Positions 12,909 to 24,003 of a stretch of 64,000 bases of DNA are shown here, one piece after another. Below the pieces are notes generated by a model. The model did not search any database and was not told the origin of the DNA. It saw nothing but the letters and a program-made list of their open reading frames with translations. The stretch covers positions 41,997,201 through 42,061,200 of the forward strand of contig OZ038422.1 in the NCBI GenBank assembly GCA_964036155.1, given 5' to 3'. Numbering within the stretch: the stretch's first letter is position 1; every line of letters starts with the position of its first letter. The translations under genes were made by a program, and so were the position numbers. The stretch comes from Diploscapter coronatus. Its lineage: Eukaryota > Nematoda > Chromadorea > Rhabditida > Rhabditidae.

Positions 12909-13740
12909 ATGTCGTCCAGAGCAAGCAATCGAAGCATTGTCTCAAGCGTAAGTTGGTTATCGATATTTTTGAAAATGGTCGAGTTTTAAATTTAGGATAT
13001 GGTTCTATTGATGCTGTTGATTGATTTCGCACTAACTATCGAGGTTAACAATACTATCGCAAATTTGGAAAATCGTTGCGGATCCTTTCTTTGTCCAAAC
13101 AATGCCACTTGCGTAACCCGTATGAACAGCACTGAACCTGAATGTGCTTGTTTGGGTACATACTTGGATTTAAGGTTAGTTTCATTAATAAATTTCCTTC
13201 TCGTTTTATCGAATACAAATATTCTACAATACATAGTATATACGATATCATTTGAATTTCAATGTTTACTACTTTAGGCCGATGATAAACGATGACTCGA
13301 AACTGGAAGAGTTTGGATTGAAGGACAATTACTGCATGAGGATTAGCGATATTAATGAATGCGCTCTCGAAATAAATGACTGTGTTCGTGTCTGCGTTGA
13401 TCAACCAAATGGTAGGTCTTTTCGCAATACATCATATTGATAGCTTTGAAAATTCTTTATGATGAGTAACCTAATAATATTCACTTTCATATTTTAAGGT
13501 TACACATGTGCGTGCCCCGATGGGATGGTAGATGGTGATTTAGAAAGACCTGGCCATATCTGTGCATATCTTGATTTTGCTGATCCTTGCGGCGAAAACG
13601 GCGATGTAATTCTTAATGAAAAAAGTGTATCCGACTTCAAATGTTATTGTAATTTTGGGTACGTTGGAGAGAGGTGCGAAGTTAAATTGGGTCTGATCTC
13701 ATCGATATTCAATCGCGTTTACACATATTTATTCGGATAA
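12909..13740 (+). CDS. EGF-domain protein
   Basis: Exons 12909-12947, 12996-13174, 13278-13411 and 13499-13740 join in phase. With the ATG at 12909 the product is 197 residues. With the ATG at 12999, just after a TTTAG acceptor, it is 183 residues and begins with a clean hydrophobic signal sequence (MVLLMLLIDFAL), which I prefer as the mature start. Three Cys-rich modules are seen. The first is EGF-like (about residues 40-75 of the longer form). The second has the DINEC start of calcium-binding EGF domains. The third has a CYCNFGYVGERC ending typical of EGF. No membrane helix follows, so it is probably secreted or peripheral, with a role in adhesion or matrix inferred only from the domains. 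Confidence 0.8.
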
Positions 13741-13896
13741 AGATTTTGCATCACTTGAACAATGAAAATATTTATTTTACCTTGTTTCTTAATAATCGTG
13801 AGAAAAATTAATTGAAAATTAACAGCAAAAAAGTGAATTCGAAAGCAATTCTTTTTAGATTAAAATGTGAATAAACTCTGTCTAGTAAGATTCAAA

Positions 13897-14625
13897 TTAA
13901 AAGCCACCAGTGTCGCCTCCAGAAAACCCTCCTGAATCCGTGCAGCCCCCGGAAGACGTGCATCCACCTGAATCTGTAAACCCGCCTCCCGAGTCGTGAT
14001 ATCCCCCGTGACTTGAATGGCCTCCAGAATCATGACAATGATGTCCTCCACTATGATTTGAATTCGAATTGTAGTCACCACAATTTGGATCTAAAATGTT
14101 CAATTTTATGTCGAATTCCAATGAAATTGCTATCATTTCGTGGCACGATAAGGTTGAATGAAAAAAATCGAATTGCAACGTGATTTCATCAACTTTGCAT
14201 GTGAGGGCAATTATTCATTTATATTATATATCGAAAATACTCTCGATTATTCTCGAAACGAACCTGGAATATCATAGGCTGATGGATAAGTGGGAACAGG
14301 AAACATAGCAGGATTATTCATCGTTGAATTAGCTCCTGTACTCGCCGTAAAAACGGTAGGTCGAGTATTTGATCCGGTAGTGTAGGTTGCTAAAATAGAA
14401 ATTATTTTATTCTTTCGAAAAACCATTCTCACCATAAATTGGCCTAGATCTATTGGGCTTCGTTGCATAATACGCTGTATAAATACAGGAAGCAATGAAA
14501 ACTGAAAAAAATTGATTAGGCTTTTATCTATAAATTAACTTACTTAGAATATATGATACGAAAACAAGTCCAAATATCGATAGAAAAACTATAACCCATA
14601 CCGGAAATAGGTCTGACGTAGGCAT
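13897..14625 (-). CDS. Membrane protein with Gly/Ser/His/Cys-rich tail
   Basis: Four exons (14544-14625, 14433-14501, 14264-14389, 13897-14090) join in phase to 156 residues. A hydrophobic stretch fills residues 6-45 and may be one long helix or a hairpin. A Thr/Ser/Pro-rich linker follows. The last 60 residues are built from repeats of DSGG with interspersed His and Cys (GGHH, GGCT). Such tails can bind metal ions, but no function can be assigned. The gene lies tail-to-tail with the EGF gene, with 156 bp between the stop codons. Confidence 0.78.
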
Positions 14626-15416
14626 TTATGCAACAAATTATCTGAAATTGCCAAATACTAGTTTCAAAAACTAAAAGAAATCGTGCTGAAAAGGCCGTTC
14701 GATACTGCTCATGACATTATTCCATCCTCAAAATGCATCCATGTTGTGAAATTTCAGTCAATATTTAGAGAACGCGTGTTTACAGATCGTTATGTTATGA
14801 CCCACGCGAGTATAAATGGTTTGGACTACAATATCGTCACCAATAATTATGATCGAATAATCGATTATTTGTCAGATTCCACAGGTATGATTCAGTTTTT
14901 CAGATTATTCTTCAACGATGATCCATTTTCAATAATCTAGGCACATTAGCCATGAATTCGATGCTGTTACGTAAACTAACCATTTCCTGATAATTTCCAT
15001 TTGGTTTAAATTTGAATTAAAGAGATTTTATTTGAAATTAAACATTTGCCGGAAGTATTTATTAATCAATTTGCTATTAAAATATTTCATTCATTATCAG
15101 AAATGCAAAAATTCGAAAGAAAAATCGACGAAATTTAAATAGTAGTGCATGCCAAATATCTGAGTTTTCACCGAAAGTAAATTGCACTTATATTCAACAG
15201 TGTGGTATATTTTTATAGCAAAATATTTTATTTTAAAATTAATTCAGAACAAATTACGTTCAAATGTTAAGCTTCTCAATATTGCTAATCAATTTTAGAC
15301 TGAAAATTTCTGAATAATGAAATTCAAATTGAAGATGGAGAGAGAATAATAGGATTTCAGTTCATAAATAGTAAAAAGTCATAACTTTAAAATAATCTCA
15401 ACAGCTAAATTACGCA
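14626..15416. other. Intergenic, no supported gene
   Basis: An 85-codon plus-strand frame at 14683-14940 has no recognisable domain or splice support. The rest is AT-rich sequence without features that I can name. Confidence 0.4.
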
Positions 15417-18400
15417 TCAATTCTGATTCTGATTTACAGTTTTTCTATATTTATCCAGAGTTTCAGGTGGGACACCATTCCGTTCAGCCCACTCGAGAAT
15501 CTTATCCTTCATGCAATATAGGCATCCCATACCGGATATGCAGCAGCAGACAAATGCCAAGAAAAATGAAGCCACGACGAAAACCAGGAATGAGAACCAC
15601 TGCAATCATATTTGTAGATCTTCTAATATGACATCTAACTTTAGTCATAGGTTCGAAATGAACAATTGCAACGTTTTAAAACCGCATGAAAAGAGATAGC
15701 ATGCCATTTCGAGAGAGAGAAAAAGAGTGTGCCTCTTTTTATCTCTAAAAATATCCACTATCTCGTTTCACACGGTTAACCGTGGCTCGAAAACGTTGCA
15801 AGTCGGTCGAAATGTAAATAATTCTTGAGAATAATTTTCGCTGTTCAATTAAGACTCAGAGCGTTTATGGTTCAAATTTTTCGAGCAGTGCACAGTCCTG
15901 CTACAAATAATGAATGACCAAGAATTGAATATAGTGATAAAGCTAAATCGGCTGAATATGAAATTTACCTGAAGAACCCGACTGCAGACGGGATCCTCTC
16001 TGAAAAAGACGTCGATGACCAAGTAGAGACCGTAGATGTGGCTGAATTGATCAAATCAGAACGATAAAATGTTTTTCTCTTTTATTTTTCAGATGCCTTT
16101 TCCGAATATGGGATTGTCTTCATACGAATACTTGTTTGCATCATAAATTATTGATTTGCCTAATGTTTTTTTTAAATGAAAATAATATGCGCGCTTTCTT
16201 CACACCATTTTTGGACAAAGATAGTGACGAAATAGCACTGAAGTAATAAAATGCATTTTTAATCAAATAACTCGTTATGACTCAATATAATAATTAATGC
16301 TATCTTAGAGCATGTTTGCATTTCAAAATGATAGAAAATCAAACGGTTTTTAAACGAAAGAATATACAGTTCCGGTCAAAAGATAGTAAACACCTTGTTT
16401 TTTGACTATAACTTTTTTTCTACTTTACCTATTTTGACAAACTTTTTTTCATTTGAAAGAGGATAAAAAGTTACATAAGTGTGCCAATTTTCAGCTTTCT
16501 AGGTATACCAATTCACGAGTTATCGATTTATTTCGATTTTTGCGCGGACAAAAGATAGTAAACAGTTTTGAAAATGGTCCAAGTAAACCAATTAACGGAA
16601 GATAATTAAGCATGGATATTTTTCCTCGAAAGTAATCTTCTTCATCTATATATTTGCCAAGTTTCAAATAAGTTGGATCAGAAATAAGAAAGATATGATT
16701 TTTTTTCGAGGACCTTCCTTAATTGGGATACCTCCGGTCCAGAACTGGCAAATCCAAAACTGCCCGATTCAGAACTTTTGTGAATAGGCGTGTCTGACTG
16801 GGCTAACAAAAGTTTTGGATCGGACAGTTCTGAATTTGTCAGTTCTGGATCGGGGTGTCCCTTTTAACTATAGAAAATAACCCATTTTGACGTCTACGCA
16901 TCAAAAAACGTGATGACGTACGCAAGTGGATGGAGTTAGGAAGTGAAAAATGGCTACATCTGATTCTCCGATTAAAACTACACAATTATTGTTAAAACTT
17001 ACCCTATGAAAAATTGTTCGAAGAACTAAGAACATGCCGAATCTTTTTTTCCATGAAAATAGGACATTTTCCATAGTTAAGCAAAGCAATTTTGGGTACC
17101 TCATTTTTCTTCATCTCAACGTGCTCATATGATTTTTTTCATAAAGGAAATTTATATGGAACTTATGCAGATTTGATCAGAGAATTAAACACAGGAGTTC
17201 TTTCTCGCCAAACTCCACCCACTCGCGTACGTCATCACGTTTTCTGATGCGTCTACGTCAAAATAGACTATTTTCTATAGTTAAGGAGGGTCTCCGAAAA
17301 AAATTCGTATCTTTCTTATTTCTAATCCAATTGATTTGAAACTTGGCAAATATATAGATGAAAAAGGTTACTTTCGAGAAAAAATATCCGCGCTTAATTA
17401 TCCCCCGCTAATTGGTTTAATTGGACCATTTTCAAAACTGTTTACTATCTTTTGTCCGCGCAAAAATCGAAATAAATCGATAACTCGTGAATTGGTATAC
17501 CTAGAAAGCTGAAAATTGGCACACTTATGTAACTTTTTATCCTCTTTCAAATGAAAAAAAGTTTGTCAAAATAGGTAAAGTAGAAAAAAAGTTATAGTCA
17601 AAAAACAAGGTGTTTACTATCTTTTGACCGGAACTGTATATGACTTACACAATGACGATGATCACGTAGAGAATGAGGAGAGTGGCAGTGACAACATTTT
17701 TAACGATTTTGCTACCGCGCTTGTGCTGAAATAGATCACAAAATGAATATTACTTTAACAATTATTCCAAATGTGTCCAGATAGGTAAAGTTAAGAAAAG
17801 ATCAGCTCGTTTCAAAATTGAATTTGGTATCAGATCAGCAGAGTCGATGCTTTCACAATATATTTAAAGTTTTAGCATATCTCTGGCACTGTCAATGATC
17901 GCTTGTTTTTGTAATAATAAATATCCACTAGTAACCGGGCCTAGGGAGCACTTTCGTCAGACGAAAATAAACTATATAGAGGTAGGTCGCAAGGGATCTC
18001 TGACGATCATCCTCCCTAGAACTGCTAGTAACGTACTACTGCACTGTCAATGAATTTGACGGCTGACGCGATAATAAGCAGAACACCGTAGTAGATGAGC
18101 AAGTGCGGAAGGGCTGTCTGAAGAATTGAAGTTTTCAAGTTGTCAATTTTGTGGCTCCGGAATATGCTATTTGCTAGGGTTAGTTTGATTAATCATTAAT
18201 GTTCTTGCCTGATCGGGGCAGTCGCCGATGAAATAGTATCCGACGACGATCAACACCAGTGGAATGAATTGGCAGATCACAATGTAAATCATTAGAAAAA
18301 CTGAAAAATGCTAATTCCTAAATCTTAATTTTGGTAAAACTATAAACATCTTTCCTTTCTCCAAAGTTTAACAATTTGTTTTATTTTTAAATTTTAGCAC

Positions 18401-18907
18401 AAGTTTTCTTGAATTCGAAAAATGAATGTTCCAGAAAGTGAAATTTTCTTAGCATCTCACAATGATCACAATTCTCTATTTATAGTTTGCTACATGCAAT
18501 TTTAAATCGTCACATTTTTTCTTATATGTTTTGATGTTTCTGATTATGAAGACTTGACTAACTGCTACTGCAGCAGAGCTTGAAGCTGGCAGCACAGCAA
18601 GCGGACGCCACTTGCATTTCCTCATCGGTCAGTTCCGTGAATACTTTCGGCTTCTCCTTTGGCGCTGATTTGGAATCTAAAATAATTGAGAAATTAGCAT
18701 ATAGCCGAAACGAACATTTTTAAATTATCTGAACGATTCTTCAATAGTATTAAATATCTGATAGTGAAGAAGTAAAATGAAGTTGAAGTTCGAATGTTGC
18801 AACTTCCAGAGCCATATATGGATCAGGATATGCTTACGCCCTTCCTCGGCCTGTGCCGGTGTGATTGTGGCTATCGGTGGATCTGGGTTTTGATCTTGAT
18901 CTGACAT
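15417..18907 (-). CDS. Four-transmembrane array protein 1
   Basis: Seven exons (18838-18907, 18569-18676, 18209-18300, 18040-18117, 17649-17725, 15969-16041, 15417-15599) join in phase to 226 residues. An acidic, Pro-rich cytosolic N-terminus of about 48 residues ends in a CC-x(7)-CC pattern just before helix 1. Helices lie at about 60-82, 93-110, 128-148 and 172-195. The loop after helix 1 reads CPDQTALPH, and the helix 3-4 loop carries a single Cys (EDPVC). This is one of six paralogues in the window and shares their intron phases. The two extracellular loop cysteines may form a disulfide (inference). Intron 3 uses a GC donor (18118-18208). One intron holds a 1.27 kb foldback transposon and another holds an 80-bp MITE. 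Function unknown. Confidence 0.88.
15665..15802. mobile_element. MITE family A, copy 2
   Basis: Inverted repeat with termini TTGCAACGTTTTAAAACCG and CGGTGGCTCG-type complement ending AAAACGTTGCAA, and the family A core (GAGATAGCATGCCATTTCGA). It lies in the last intron of array gene 1. Confidence 0.75.
16370..17640. mobile_element. Tc1/mariner-type foldback element with nested hairpins
   Basis: Terminal arms of about 360 bp are near-perfect inverted repeats starting CAGTTCCGGTCAAAAG, flanked on both sides by TA. TA target duplication and CAG ends are typical of Tc1/mariner elements. No transposase frame is present. Between the arms lie other palindromes: one at 16725-16862 (GGGATACCTCCGGTCC against its complement) and a second pair at about 16865-16960 and 17205-17285 that includes GTGATGACGTACGC. 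These look like nested insertions. The whole sits in an intron of array gene 1 without disturbing the reading frame. Confidence 0.88.
17941..18019. mobile_element. CCTAGGGAG MITE, copy 1 (79 bp)
   Basis: Short palindromic element, CTAGGGAGCACTTTCGTCAG to TGACGATCATCCTCCCTAG, with an internal GGTAGGTCGC block. Copies lie at 29008-29192 and 42869-42947 (the latter in reverse orientation). This copy ends about 20 bp from the exon at 18040-18117 of array gene 1. Confidence 0.78.
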
Positions 18908-20419
18908 CTTTGATCTTCTTTATTTAGATTTTCTAAAATTAATTATTTTCAAATTGAATCGATATTTGAAAATAAGAGGAGAATATCCAGAAGGACGTCT
19001 TCTCCAGACTCAATCAGATAGAACGACTGATGGGAATTTCTTTATCCTTTCTTCTGCTCTCTTCAAATTCTACTGATTTAGATTCGAATATCCTAGAGTT
19101 TGTTTCGCTGAGAAGCACACAACTGCGCTTGTGCCATTCGCTTCAGTCCCTCAGTTGTTCCTGGCCGAAATGAGTTGTTTTTTTCCAACCACACTTTACA
19201 CTCGAATTGCCCCTTTGTTAAGGTGATTATCCATTATCGCCGTTCAATTTTGCGAGATTTGAAAGAAGCTGAAAGAAAATCGAGTTAAACTTTCTACACA
19301 TTGTGAAGAGTAGCATTATTTCTCGCATCAAGAAAAGTTCAAATTAGTGAATCGCAAACAGTTTACAAAAAAGTTAATTTGTTCCGACAGACATGAAGAC
19401 TTTTGGGTTTTATGATGTCGGATGTTTTCTCTTCTTAAAGAGTTTCTTTTCTTATAAAGTTCTTATTTTTATTTTCATTTTTCTGTCCTGTCTAAAATTC
19501 AATCGATATTTTCGAATTCCATAATCCACGCCAACGCACCGTTAGCATTCTCCCTCTGGGAACCAATTATGTTCGACATATAAAAGCATCGCGAACCTTC
19601 TTCAGGTCAATTGCTTTCAAAAATAAAAATCAATATTCAACCGATTGTATTTTTTATTATTCACACAAAACAATTGGACTATTATTTTGGTACTGGAACA
19701 TTCGAAAATAGGGGGTTAGGTGAAACGTGGCAGACCTTTGAAATATCCCGTTCATATTTAATAGTTATTTTTATCCACCACTCTCTTCCGAACAACCTCT
19801 TATCATAATCAAATTTGCAAAAATTCTTATTCATGTATACAAAACATGCGAGTTTGATCAAAAGTAGTTGAAGCATAAACTTCAGTTCTTTCTGTGAAGA
19901 ACAGTAGTAAATAGATAGTAAAAGATCATCTAGTTCATTAAACAAAAGTCAGTTAAAAATGCTTTGCCAAGTAATGAAAATCACTTGTCAGATTTTGATA
20001 TAGAAGATGGATTATCGTTTGAAAAAGCGGGAATGAAAATGACCGCTTAGAAACGGATATTTTTTGCAGAAAATGAAAATAACAATTGAAAGTGATACAA
20101 CGAACCAGAAAAACATTGTATAACTTGAATTAAAATTGTAGTAAAATTAGGCAAATATAATAATTCAAAAATATGAAACATAGTTGCCATGTTTGAAAAA
20201 AAAAAAGTCTGGAGTTTAAAGTTTCCTAATAGTTTTATGGAATTCCACTTCTGTACTTACGATCCTTTACTTTAGATTCTTCCTTCTTATTTTTCCAAAT
20301 TTGTGAATAGTTTCTTAATAAAAGTCATCTGCAAAGAATGCGAACTGAAGATCGCAAATCAATCGTCAGAGTTTCATAAACTTTATTTAGAAAGATGTCA
20401 ATAGAGCATGTACTTGCAA
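18908..20419. other. Upstream region of array gene 1
   Basis: It contains the shared module at 19096-19250. From 19260 to 20419 I see no supported gene. Frames at 19611-19945 look like chance AT-rich frames. Confidence 0.45.
19096..19250 (-). promoter_or_regulatory. Shared upstream module, array gene 1
   Basis: Read on the + strand the block starts GAGTTTGTTTCGCTGA at 19096-19111. It continues with CAGTTGTTCCTG, GAGTTGTTTTTTT and CACTTTACACTCG. The same order of blocks lies upstream of array genes 3 and 4, and the core motif lies upstream of genes 2 and 6. It is about 190 bp from the start codon. A promoter or enhancer role is inferred from position and conservation. Confidence 0.6.
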
Positions 20420-22475
20420 TCACTGAAGCAAATTTCCTATTACTTGTTTCGGAAGTAAGAAATCCGACTCTTGGATTCCTGTGTGGAGGACGGTATTCTG
20501 GAAGAAGCCGGTCTTCTCGACATTCTTGAGGCCGACTCCACAGCACACGAAGCAGCAACCGAGTGTGGCGATCAGGCCGGTCAGAATGAGCATGAACAAG
20601 GCAAAGAGCTGAAGGAAGAGGTCGCATGCAGGATCCTTCATGAAGAAAACCCACAGCATCAGGTACAGCCCATAGAAATATCTGAACGAGAAACATCAGT
20701 GAAGTTGAAGTTCGACTAGATTGGCGTTCAACCTTAGGAAACGTTCCGACTTTTTTTCGCTCTAGGATGAACATTGAGAAATAGTGTTGTTTGATATGAG
20801 AGCGCAGAAAAGCACTGTTCACTGTACTTCATGTCGAGCAGTATTTATTTCGCAATGCTCATCATCCTAGAGCGAAGAAACTCTGAACGCGTCTTTAATC
20901 TAGGGATATTGGCAATAAGTGCAGTTTGAAAAGTATGGAGTGGAATGGAAATTTTTTATGTTACCAACAAACCATGCTCTAATCACTTTAGACTAACGAT
21001 GCTATGCATTATTTGCTATTGCAATATCATATGTAGATTAGTAAAGCTTCTGAAAGATATGACGTAAAAGAAATAGCTAGCATAAATGGAATAAACTTAC
21101 GTCATAATCAAAATGATTCCAAATATGACTCTGAGTGATACCAGAATCTTAGCGTTGGTCTTTCGGAGAGATTTGTCCCCCTAAATTTGCAAATGATACA
21201 CGGTAATAAAAGTACATAGTCACAATTAATGAAAACTTGAGTGGGGTTTTTCGGTTAATCATAATGATTCAAATTTGTATAAACTCAGAAGTTATTCATA
21301 GTTCTACACTCACTAATGATCTTTAAAGCTCCAAAATCAAATGAATTATCATCATTAGTCAACTGATCAGATGCTTAAAGTTTCAGGAGTGATCAGATAC
21401 TTTCCCAGTTATTGTATTTTTAAAATTGGGTAATAGCATACGAATTTCTGCCAGACAAATTTGACAATCATTGAGAGTAGGATGAGAATGCCGAAGTAGT
21501 ACATCCAATGTGGAAGGGCGGTTTGGTCGGGACATTCACCGATCTTCATCAATCCGACCGCAATCAGGGAAGTTGGAATAGCCAATCCGATTACGAATAG
21601 ATAGGTTGCAACGACTGGAAGCAGTAGATTGAGGAGTTATCATTCAAATTAGTACACTCTGCAGAACAGCATTTCGAAAATAAAGAAAATCTTGACTCAC
21701 AGCTTTCGTTTAAATTGCAGCACAGGTAATCGATCGAGTAACAGCAAGTGTAGATTTTCTCGATGTTGATGTGGTTCTCATGAAAACGAGGAGGCACTAG
21801 GATTTTGATTTTTCAGTTAAATTTAAGCTTATGAATAGTTAAATAAAATATGATGGATGATAATGTCGTAGATTATTCTCAAAATGAGGTAGGTAGATAT
21901 TGGTTAAACGTGCAAAATTGAAAAATCAGTGATCTAACCAATAACTTTTTTTTTCTAACGTCCTTATATTATCATAATTGTATCATTAATTTAAAAAACC
22001 GTCTATTAAAAAATTCAAATTCCTTTTCCTTACCTTGATGTACGTGTGCTGGTGTGATTCTAGGAGCGTTCAGATCGAAATTTTTCCGGCTTTCTGCGTT
22101 CGTGTCCTCTGAATCGGAGGTTGGTTCGGTCATCCTCATAAAATTAGGCTAATACTCTCTATTGCTCCCGAAATGAATCTTTGCAAAGAAAGAAGAGGCA
22201 CCGTGAGTTTAACCATCGTCTCTGCGTTTCTACGTACTGTCTCCTCTTATTTTCCAGAGTATCGGTGCACCGCGCTCGCAGATACGCGTTCTCTTTTTAG
22301 AGCAATTACTCATTTTTGGACAATAAAGAGTATGTTTACCTTTCTTCCTTAGTTCGGGCAGCTTATACGATAGTTCTTGTATCTCTCGCATAGCTATGCT
22401 ATCGTTCGGGTCGATATCTGGGTGGTGCTCTATCTTTACGTGACCAGATTTTGAACGAGCATCTTGTTCAGCCAT
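20420..22475 (-). CDS. Four-transmembrane array protein 2, two alternative first exons
   Basis: Common exons are 21701-21796, 21442-21614, 21101-21180 and 20420-20681. Two different coding first exons, 22340-22475 and 22034-22139, both end in phase 1 and can splice to the same exon. They give proteins of about 248 or 238 residues with different cytosolic N-termini. A Cys cluster (TCCYSIDYLCC) precedes helix 1. The helix 1-2 loop reads CPDQTALPHWM and the helix 3-4 loop reads KDPAC. After helix 4 a CC-rich stretch leads into a polar tail. This paralogue is the closest to array gene 1. The product is a predicted plasma-membrane protein of unknown role. It is unclear which first exon is used where. 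Confidence 0.85.
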
Positions 22476-22611
22476 TTCTAAATCAGTATTCTTTTTGAGG
22501 CAACCAAATTTAGTCTTAGAATAGTTTTAACGAAGGTCGGATATTTTCTTACAGAAGACTGTCCAATTACAAAATGTGAACAAAAATGGTCTTCTCAGAG
22601 AAGGATATGAC

Positions 22612-22951
22612 TAGAGAGGCCAAGTGTTCTTTAATTGGGTAAATTTTGTATTAGTTTGATGGCCGAGATCGGTACGAACTTAAAACTTTTAAAATTTTCA
22701 AAAACGGTCCATCCTATCAAAAGTTATGCTCATTCGAGTTTCGACGTCGTTCATGCCTTCAGAAGGCCTTTTTCGAAAAACCAAAAACCAATGACGTCAT
22801 CATTTCGGGCGTATTTTATTGCCCGAATTAGTGTTTTGGTTTCATGAAATTATCAGCTAATTAGCGGGATAATTAACGATAATTGAAACGGCGGAAAAAT
22901 GCATGCATGCATTCTTTCTCTCCCTCGAAAGAGGGAGACTTGGCCTCTCTA
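22612..22951. mobile_element. hAT-like element, copy 2 (340 bp, internally deleted)
   Basis: Ends TAGAGAGGCCAAG and CTTGGCCTCTCTA match the element at 6486-7357. It is flanked by an exact 8-bp duplication, GATATGAC, at 22604-22611 and 22952-22959. The centre is deleted relative to copy 1, and the outer 200 bp on the right are nearly identical to it. Confidence 0.85.
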
Positions 22952-23516
22952 GATATGACCCTTTTTGCGGTTAGTTGTTAGTACAAGGTTGGTAAGTAAG
23001 CGGGTTTGACTTAACAATGAACAATTATTGAATCACGAATTTATTTGGAGTGTTCAATCGACACAGGTAATCGCTGTGTCAAACACAAAGAAGGAGAGGA
23101 GAAAACGGGCACGCGAGGGAAACTAGAGAAACAGAGAAAGGGCGCCCAGAGAAATAGTTAAGAAAAGAATTGAAGGAAGAAAATGTATTGCCATTTTGGC
23201 ACGAAATACATAAGATCACGGATGACAAGCTTTCGATAAAGATAGTCTGAAAACAGAAATTCAGATAAAGATGAAATGTATGAAAGTGATCAGTGAAAAT
23301 TCTCTAGAATGTACTATATGCTGACATAGACAACATTTCCGATTGCGCTACATTTTTAGGTTTTACCATAAAGTTTACTGAAACTCGTTATTTTCGAAAC
23401 GAAAAAAAAATGACGAAGAGAAGAGTTTTGAAGGAAGATATTTTCAAATGGACCAGAGAAAAATCGATAACGTTTTATCCTCTGTTAATTTGTCAGGATA
23501 CTGATCCACGAGAGCT

Positions 23517-23650
23517 AAAGTTTGTTTCGCTGACTATTGCTCTAGGGTACCCGCCTCTGGTATGATTCCTATGAAATGCGTTTTTTTCTATAGAAACGCC
23601 TTATATTTGAAGCTATCTCTTCGTTAAATTGATCATCTATTCATCGTTCG
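23517..23650 (-). promoter_or_regulatory. Shared upstream module, array gene 2
   Basis: The core AAAGTTTGTTTCGCTGA (23517-23533, + strand reading) is followed by the AAATTGATCATC-type block also seen upstream of array gene 3 at 30720. It lies about 1 kb from the first start codon, with a hAT-like element inserted between. Confidence 0.55.
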
Positions 23651-23744
23651 ACTTTACCGATAGGAAGAGTTTGGAAAACTTTATGGGTATGTTAATTGTG
23701 TGTTACATTATTGCATTTTTTTCGCAAAATTTCAAGTGGACGTG

Positions 23745-23890
23745 GCCACGTATATAAAAGAAGGTGGGGCCTAGTTTTTTTTTCATTTCTGTGATTAGTG
23801 GCCAAGGGGCTATCCACCCATATAGACCATATCCCGGTAGAAGGACCTTTGTCCAAACGCAGCCCCCTTCTATGGATTATTCGAGTCTTA
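23745..23890 (+). other. TATA box followed by GC-rich foldable segment
   Basis: A TATATAAAAG box at about 23751 is followed by a segment unusually GC-rich for this window. It can fold: AAGGGGCT near 23810 pairs with AGCCCCCTT near 23862, and GGACCTTTGTCC forms an inner hairpin. A 62-codon frame covers it but resembles no protein that I know. It may be a small structured RNA, but it matches no snRNA, tRNA, 5S or spliced-leader RNA that I can recall. Confidence 0.25.
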
Positions 23891-24003
23891 GAAAGAGGCT
23901 GTTTTAAAAATCTCAGTTCTAATGGGTATTATCATGATTTGATTCAACTGTATGAAATATGTAAATTTATTATTCAACTAAAATAAAAGTTACGATAGAA
24001 AAT

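Larger units (their letters stand above)
22476..24003. other. Region between array gene 2 and the CHK kinase gene
   Basis: It holds the hAT-like copy 2, the shared upstream module and the TATA-led foldable segment listed separately. The stretch 22960-23510 has no gene that I can support. Confidence 0.45.

Noticed and set aside
14683..14940. 85-codon plus-strand frame between two genes
   Set aside because: No domain, no signal peptide and no consistent splice partners.
16901..17104. Possible transposase fragment inside the foldback element
   Set aside because: A 67-codon frame in a palindromic region with no DDE-type motif.
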